16,074 nucleotides of DNA. Source: CAZGMC01 sp964526565. Its GTDB lineage: Bacteria > Pseudomonadota > Alphaproteobacteria > DSM-16000 > Inquilinaceae. How positions within the stretch are numbered: the first letter of the stretch is position 1; each line of letters begins with the position of its first letter. The DNA is taken from NCBI GenBank assembly GCA_964526565.1, contig CAZGMC010000095.1, forward strand, positions 1-16,074, read 5' to 3'. The notes beneath the pieces were generated by a model. It was not told the origin of the DNA. It did no database searches and saw only the letters and a list, made by a program, of their open reading frames with translations. The translations under genes were made by a program, and so were the position numbers. This document shows, piece by piece, positions 13,289 through 16,074 of the stretch.

Positions 13289-15210
13289 CCGCGTTTGCAT
13301 GGCTGGCCGCCGCCGCCGCCCTGGCCCTCGTGCCGGCATCGGCCCTGGCGCAGGGTCAGCAGGAAGAGCTCCAGTCCTATCAGTTCGTTCCCGACGAGAT
13401 GATGTCGCTGCTGGGCATCATCTATACCGTCGCCATGGTCGTGGTGTTCCTGTACGTCGGCTGGATAAGCAAGCGCCGTGTCGCCACCAGCGAGGACTAT
13501 TTCGCCGCGGGCCGCAAGGTCGGCGGCCTGTCCAACGGCCTGGCGATGACCTCCAACTACATGAGCCTGGCCACGTTCCTGGGCTTCACGGCACTGCTGT
13601 GGAGCATCCAGTACTTCATGGTGGCGATCACCATGAGCTTCATCGGCGGGTTCGTGATGATCTCGATCGCCATCGCGCCGTCGCTGCGCCGCTGGGGCAA
13701 GTTTACCAGCATGCAGTTCATTGGCGACCGGTTCGGCCCGCTGGCCAAGGTCATCGCCGTGCTGTGCATGATCCTGCTGGCCCAGCTCTACCTGATCGGC
13801 CAGATGAAGGGCGTCGGCAACGTCTTCCAGGTGATGTTCCACTGGGACTACACCACCGGTCTGATCGTCGGCGGTCTGGTGGTGACGACCTATGTGACGA
13901 TCGGTGGCATGTACGGCCTGAGCTACAACCAGAGCCTTCAGGCCATCATCATGTTCATCGCCCTGTTCATCCCCGCGGCGATCATTCTGTGGCGGATGGA
14001 TGCCGGATGGGTCGCGCTGTTCCCGCCATTCGGCTATGGCAGCCTGGTGCCGCAGATGATGGAGGCGCTGCCGTCCTACTTCGATCCCTTCAGTACCGCC
14101 AACGGCACATTGCCGCTGACGCCGAAGTTCTACACCGCGATCATGCTGTCGATTGCCTTCGGCACCATGGGCCTGCCGCACATCGCGATGCGGTACTTCA
14201 CCGCACCGTCGGTGCGCGACGCGAAGATGTCCACGCTGTGGGGCATCGCCTTCATCGGCCTGGTGTTCTTCACCACGTTTGCGATCGGCTTCGCCGCGAA
14301 GCTGTATTCGATCAACGTGCTGCAGAACCAGATGGGCCTGCAGGTGGAGCGGGCCGAGGCCGACCTGCTGGTCGTGGTCATGAGCCAGGCGTTCACGCCG
14401 TCGTGGATCGCGGCCCTGCCCGTCGCCGGCGCGCTGGCCGCCGGCATGTCGACCATCGGCGGCCTGCTGATGGTGATCGGCACCGGCATCGGCAGCGACA
14501 TCTACACCACCGTCGTGCCGAACGCCAAGGACCGGAACCGGGTCAAGGCCGGCTACTTCTTCACCGCGTTCGGCGGCATCGTCACCATCATGCTGGCGCT
14601 CAATCCGCCGGAGTTCCTGCTGACCAGCGTGATCTGGGCGTTCGTCGTGGCCTCGTCCACCTTCACCCCGGTGCTGATCCTGGGCATCTGGTGGAAGGGC
14701 GCCAACAAGGCCGGGGCCATCGCCGGCATGGTCGTCGGCGGCTTCCTGTCGATCGCCCTGTGGTGGACCAAGGGCAGCCTGCTGGGCGTGGAGCTGATCC
14801 AGCTCGGCCCCCTCGGCTACCTGGTCACGGCGATCTTCAGCGCCGCGGCCGGCTGGTTCGCCGTCGTCGTCGTCAGCATGCTGACCGGCGGCGAGAAGAA
14901 CGAGGCGATCCTGCGCGAGATCGACCGCATCCACGGCTGGCGGGACTACGACCCGCGCCGCTACAACGGCAAGGCGTTCCCGCTCGGCTGCGCGGCCATC
15001 GCCCTGGCGCTGATGATCTGGTCGGCCACACCCGACCCGGCGTTTGAGGCGCTGGAGACGGCCGCGGCCGAGCCGGCGGCGCCGGCCACGGAGACCACCG
15101 CCGAGGCCGTCCCGACCCCGACCCCGACCCCGGCTGCGACCCCGGCTGCGGCCGAGCCGGAGGGGGTGCAACCGGCTCGCGTCGTTGCCACCGCGACCGG
15201 CCGGGAGTAG
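13285..15210 (+). CDS. Sodium/solute symporter large subunit (SSS family, VC_2705/ActP-like)
   Basis: A 641-residue transporter of the solute:sodium symporter family. Residues 1-22 form a signal-like hydrophobic leader ending ALA before QGQQ, as in ActP-type members. A polytopic core of about 13 helices follows (about 37-580), with family features YVGWISKRRVATSEDYFAAG (57-76), the NYMSLATFLGF helix and ALPVAGALAAGMSTIGGLL. Residues 581-641 are an Ala/Pro/Thr-rich tail with a PTPTPTP repeat, which seems unusually long for the family. Relatives carry acetate, other short carboxylates or amino acids; the substrate here cannot be read from sequence. Acetate would suit a strain with ExaC, but the genes are 12 kb apart, so that link is speculative. 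Start ATG 13285 overlaps the small-subunit stop and has GGGAGG upstream. A strong hairpin ends the operon. Confidence 0.93.
   Translation: MTAFAWLAAAAALALVPASALAQGQQEELQSYQFVPDEMMSLLGIIYTVAMVVVFLYVGWISKRRVATSEDYFAAGRKVGGLSNGLAMTSNYMSLATFLGFTALLWSIQYFMVAITMSFIGGFVMISIAIAPSLRRWGKFTSMQFIGDRFGPLAKVIAVLCMILLAQLYLIGQMKGVGNVFQVMFHWDYTTGLIVGGLVVTTYVTIGGMYGLSYNQSLQAIIMFIALFIPAAIILWRMDAGWVALFPPFGYGSLVPQMMEALPSYFDPFSTANGTLPLTPKFYTAIMLSIAFGTMGLPHIAMRYFTAPSVRDAKMSTLWGIAFIGLVFFTTFAIGFAAKLYSINVLQNQMGLQVERAEADLLVVVMSQAFTPSWIAALPVAGALAAGMSTIGGLLMVIGTGIGSDIYTTVVPNAKDRNRVKAGYFFTAFGGIVTIMLALNPPEFLLTSVIWAFVVASSTFTPVLILGIWWKGANKAGAIAGMVVGGFLSIALWWTKGSLLGVELIQLGPLGYLVTAIFSAAAGWFAVVVVSMLTGGEKNEAILREIDRIHGWRDYDPRRYNGKAFPLGCAAIALALMIWSATPDPAFEALETAAAEPAAPATETTAEAVPTPTPTPAATPAAAEPEGVQPARVVATATGRE
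15112..15153 (+). repeat. Tandem hexamer/dodecamer repeats encoding the Pro-Thr-Ala tail
   Basis: Three CCGACC units (15112-15129) are followed by two near-identical 12-base units, CCGGCTGCGACC and CCGGCTGCGGCC (15130-15153). All units are multiples of three and encode the PTPTPTPAATPAAA segment of the symporter tail. Confidence 0.75.
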
Positions 15211-15224
15211 CCTGACCCTTGACC

Positions 15225-15258
15225 CGGCGACGGGGGGCCATGCGGCCCCCCGTCGTCG
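15225..15258 (+). terminator. Strong hairpin terminator after the symporter operon
   Basis: Beginning 15 bases after the symporter stop, CGACGGGGGGCC (15228-15239) pairs perfectly with GGCCCCCCGTCG (15244-15255) around an ATGC loop. The stem extends to 15 pairs (15225-15258) with one G-U. The following sequence, CTTCTGCC, is poor in T, so termination may be less abrupt than at a classic site, but position and stability fit a terminator well. Confidence 0.75.
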
Positions 15259-15342
15259 CTTCTGCCGGCCGCAATCGCGGTGTTCGGGCCATGGCCCGCC
15301 CCGCTCTTCGCAGCGCCGGCTGCGGATAGTGCGTCGACCGCC

Positions 15343-15966
15343 ATGCGTCTCATCCAGTTGATCTTCCCCGACGAGGACACGTTCCGCCACGCGCTGGAGA
15401 GCCCGCGCGCCGGCTGGTGGGTGACCGGGTTCATCCTCGGCACGGGCGTGCTGTACGGTATCCTGGCCGCGACCTTCCAGCGGGCCCTGGGCGGCACGCT
15501 GGACGGCATTCCGGTGGCAGAGTTCCCCGGCTACATTCTCTACGGTGGCAACATGCTGTCCGGCGTGCTGATCGCCCTGGTCGCCCACGCCGGCATCACC
15601 CTGATCACCTGGATGATGGCCCGCGCCGTCGGCGGCCCCGGCCACATCGGCGCGCTGTACCGCTGCACCGCCTACCTGCTGCCGCTGGCCATCCCGGCAC
15701 TGCCCTGCATCGCCCTGCTCAGCGTCGGCACACCGGATGTGTTCGTGGAACCGGACGGCCCTGCGGGACCGGGGGGGGCGGCCGGCCCGGCCGCGACACT
15801 GCCTTTGGAGGTGCTGTACCTGCCGCTGGCCGGACTGGGCATTGCCATGGTGCTGAACGGCCTGTTCGCCCTGTACCGGGTGGTCCAGGGCGTCAGCCCC
15901 ACCCGCGCCGCCTTTGCCACCGCCCTGTTCACCCTGTTCCTGGGCTCGATCCTGATCATCGCCTAG
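15343..15966 (+). CDS. YIP1-family-like integral membrane protein
   Basis: A 207-residue membrane protein with about five hydrophobic segments (roughly 25-44, 65-92, 106-128, 155-175 and 187-206). The N-terminal amphipathic stretch MRLIQLIFPDEDTFRHALES preceding the first helix, and the LYRVVQGVSPTRA motif before the last helix, fit bacterial YIP1-domain proteins; their function is not known. A Gly/Pro/Ala loop (about 138-152) contains a run of eight G in the DNA. ATG 15343 was chosen because the recognisable domain starts there; a GTG at 15280 is in frame but would add 21 low-complexity residues, and neither has a strong ribosome site. Its stop overlaps, on the opposite strand, a stop of a possible convergent gene. 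YIP1 assignment is moderate. Confidence 0.72.
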   Translation: MRLIQLIFPDEDTFRHALESPRAGWWVTGFILGTGVLYGILAATFQRALGGTLDGIPVAEFPGYILYGGNMLSGVLIALVAHAGITLITWMMARAVGGPGHIGALYRCTAYLLPLAIPALPCIALLSVGTPDVFVEPDGPAGPGGAAGPAATLPLEVLYLPLAGLGIAMVLNGLFALYRVVQGVSPTRAAFATALFTLFLGSILIIA

Positions 15967-16074
15967 GCCGCCTCAGCCAGTTCCCCGCCGACCGCTTTGC
16001 CCCGGCTCCGGTCTGCCGCGTCACAGGTCGCCATGCCGTCCCGCAGGGTCCAGCGCCACGACGCGTTCTTCCAG
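15963..16074 (-). CDS. Possible C-terminal end of a minus-strand gene (cut by window edge)
   Basis: Reading the minus strand from the window end gives an open frame of 36 residues ending at a TAG complementary to 15963-15965, with a tail ending VGGELAEAA. Its third codon positions are mostly G or C, as in real genes of this genome, and more so than in the competing minus frame that stops at 16021. The stop shares the CCTAGG hexamer with the YIP1-like gene's stop. Only the tail is visible and I do not recognise it, so product and even coding status are uncertain. Confidence 0.35.
   Translation of the reverse strand, partial: WKNASWRWTLRDGMATCDAADRSRGKAVGGELAEAA

Noticed and set aside
13159..15645. 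An 828-codon minus-strand open frame across the symporter genes, rich in His, Gln, Arg and Asp
   Set aside because: It is an antisense shadow of the GC-rich SSS gene. It has no family similarity, and the opposite strand encodes an unmistakable transporter. Similar long shadows at 6439-8781 and 4719-5798 were dropped for the same reason.

Overview
The window is about 70% G+C, with strong G/C preference at third codon positions. It looks like chromosomal DNA of a free-living, aerobic alphaproteobacterium, perhaps Rhodospirillales-like; that placement is inferred from gene content and codon use, not from a marker gene. No rRNA, tRNA, CRISPR array, transposase or phage gene was seen.

Left part (1-4362): a cluster resembling the ethanol-oxidation and nitric-oxide signalling locus of Pseudomonas aeruginosa. 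It holds the start of an ExaC-type NAD-dependent aldehyde dehydrogenase (minus strand, cut by the window edge), a divergent AgmR/ErbR-type LuxR-family response regulator, and on the minus strand a two-gene operon of a FIST-domain sensor (NosP-like) followed by a hybrid histidine kinase (NahK/ErcS'-like). The regulator and kinase genes converge and overlap by 44 bp. A plausible reading is that the FIST protein senses a small ligand, controls the kinase, and the kinase acts on the regulator, which may control the aldehyde dehydrogenase.

Centre (4659-11289): the lipid II flippase MurJ (minus). A divergent operon follows: an orphan molybdenum-hydroxylase large subunit, then a CysQ-type bisphosphate nucleotidase. 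Convergent to it lie an unrecognised six-TM membrane protein and, upstream of it on the same strand, a small ParA-like ATPase without ParB.

Right part (11406-16074): a Sua5/TsaC threonylcarbamoyl-AMP synthase; a 557-bp regulatory-looking gap with several repeats; a translationally coupled two-subunit sodium/solute symporter (DUF4212 small subunit plus SSS large subunit) closed by a strong hairpin; a YIP1-like membrane protein; and the possible 3' end of a minus-strand gene.

Most genes are ordinary. The more unusual items are the exaC/erbR/nahK/nosP arrangement with a PAS-less kinase, the three-element inverted-repeat array between murJ and the hydroxylase gene, the orphan hydroxylase subunit, the ParA/membrane-protein pair, and the repeat-rich leader of the symporter operon. 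Nothing here proves a wholly new system.
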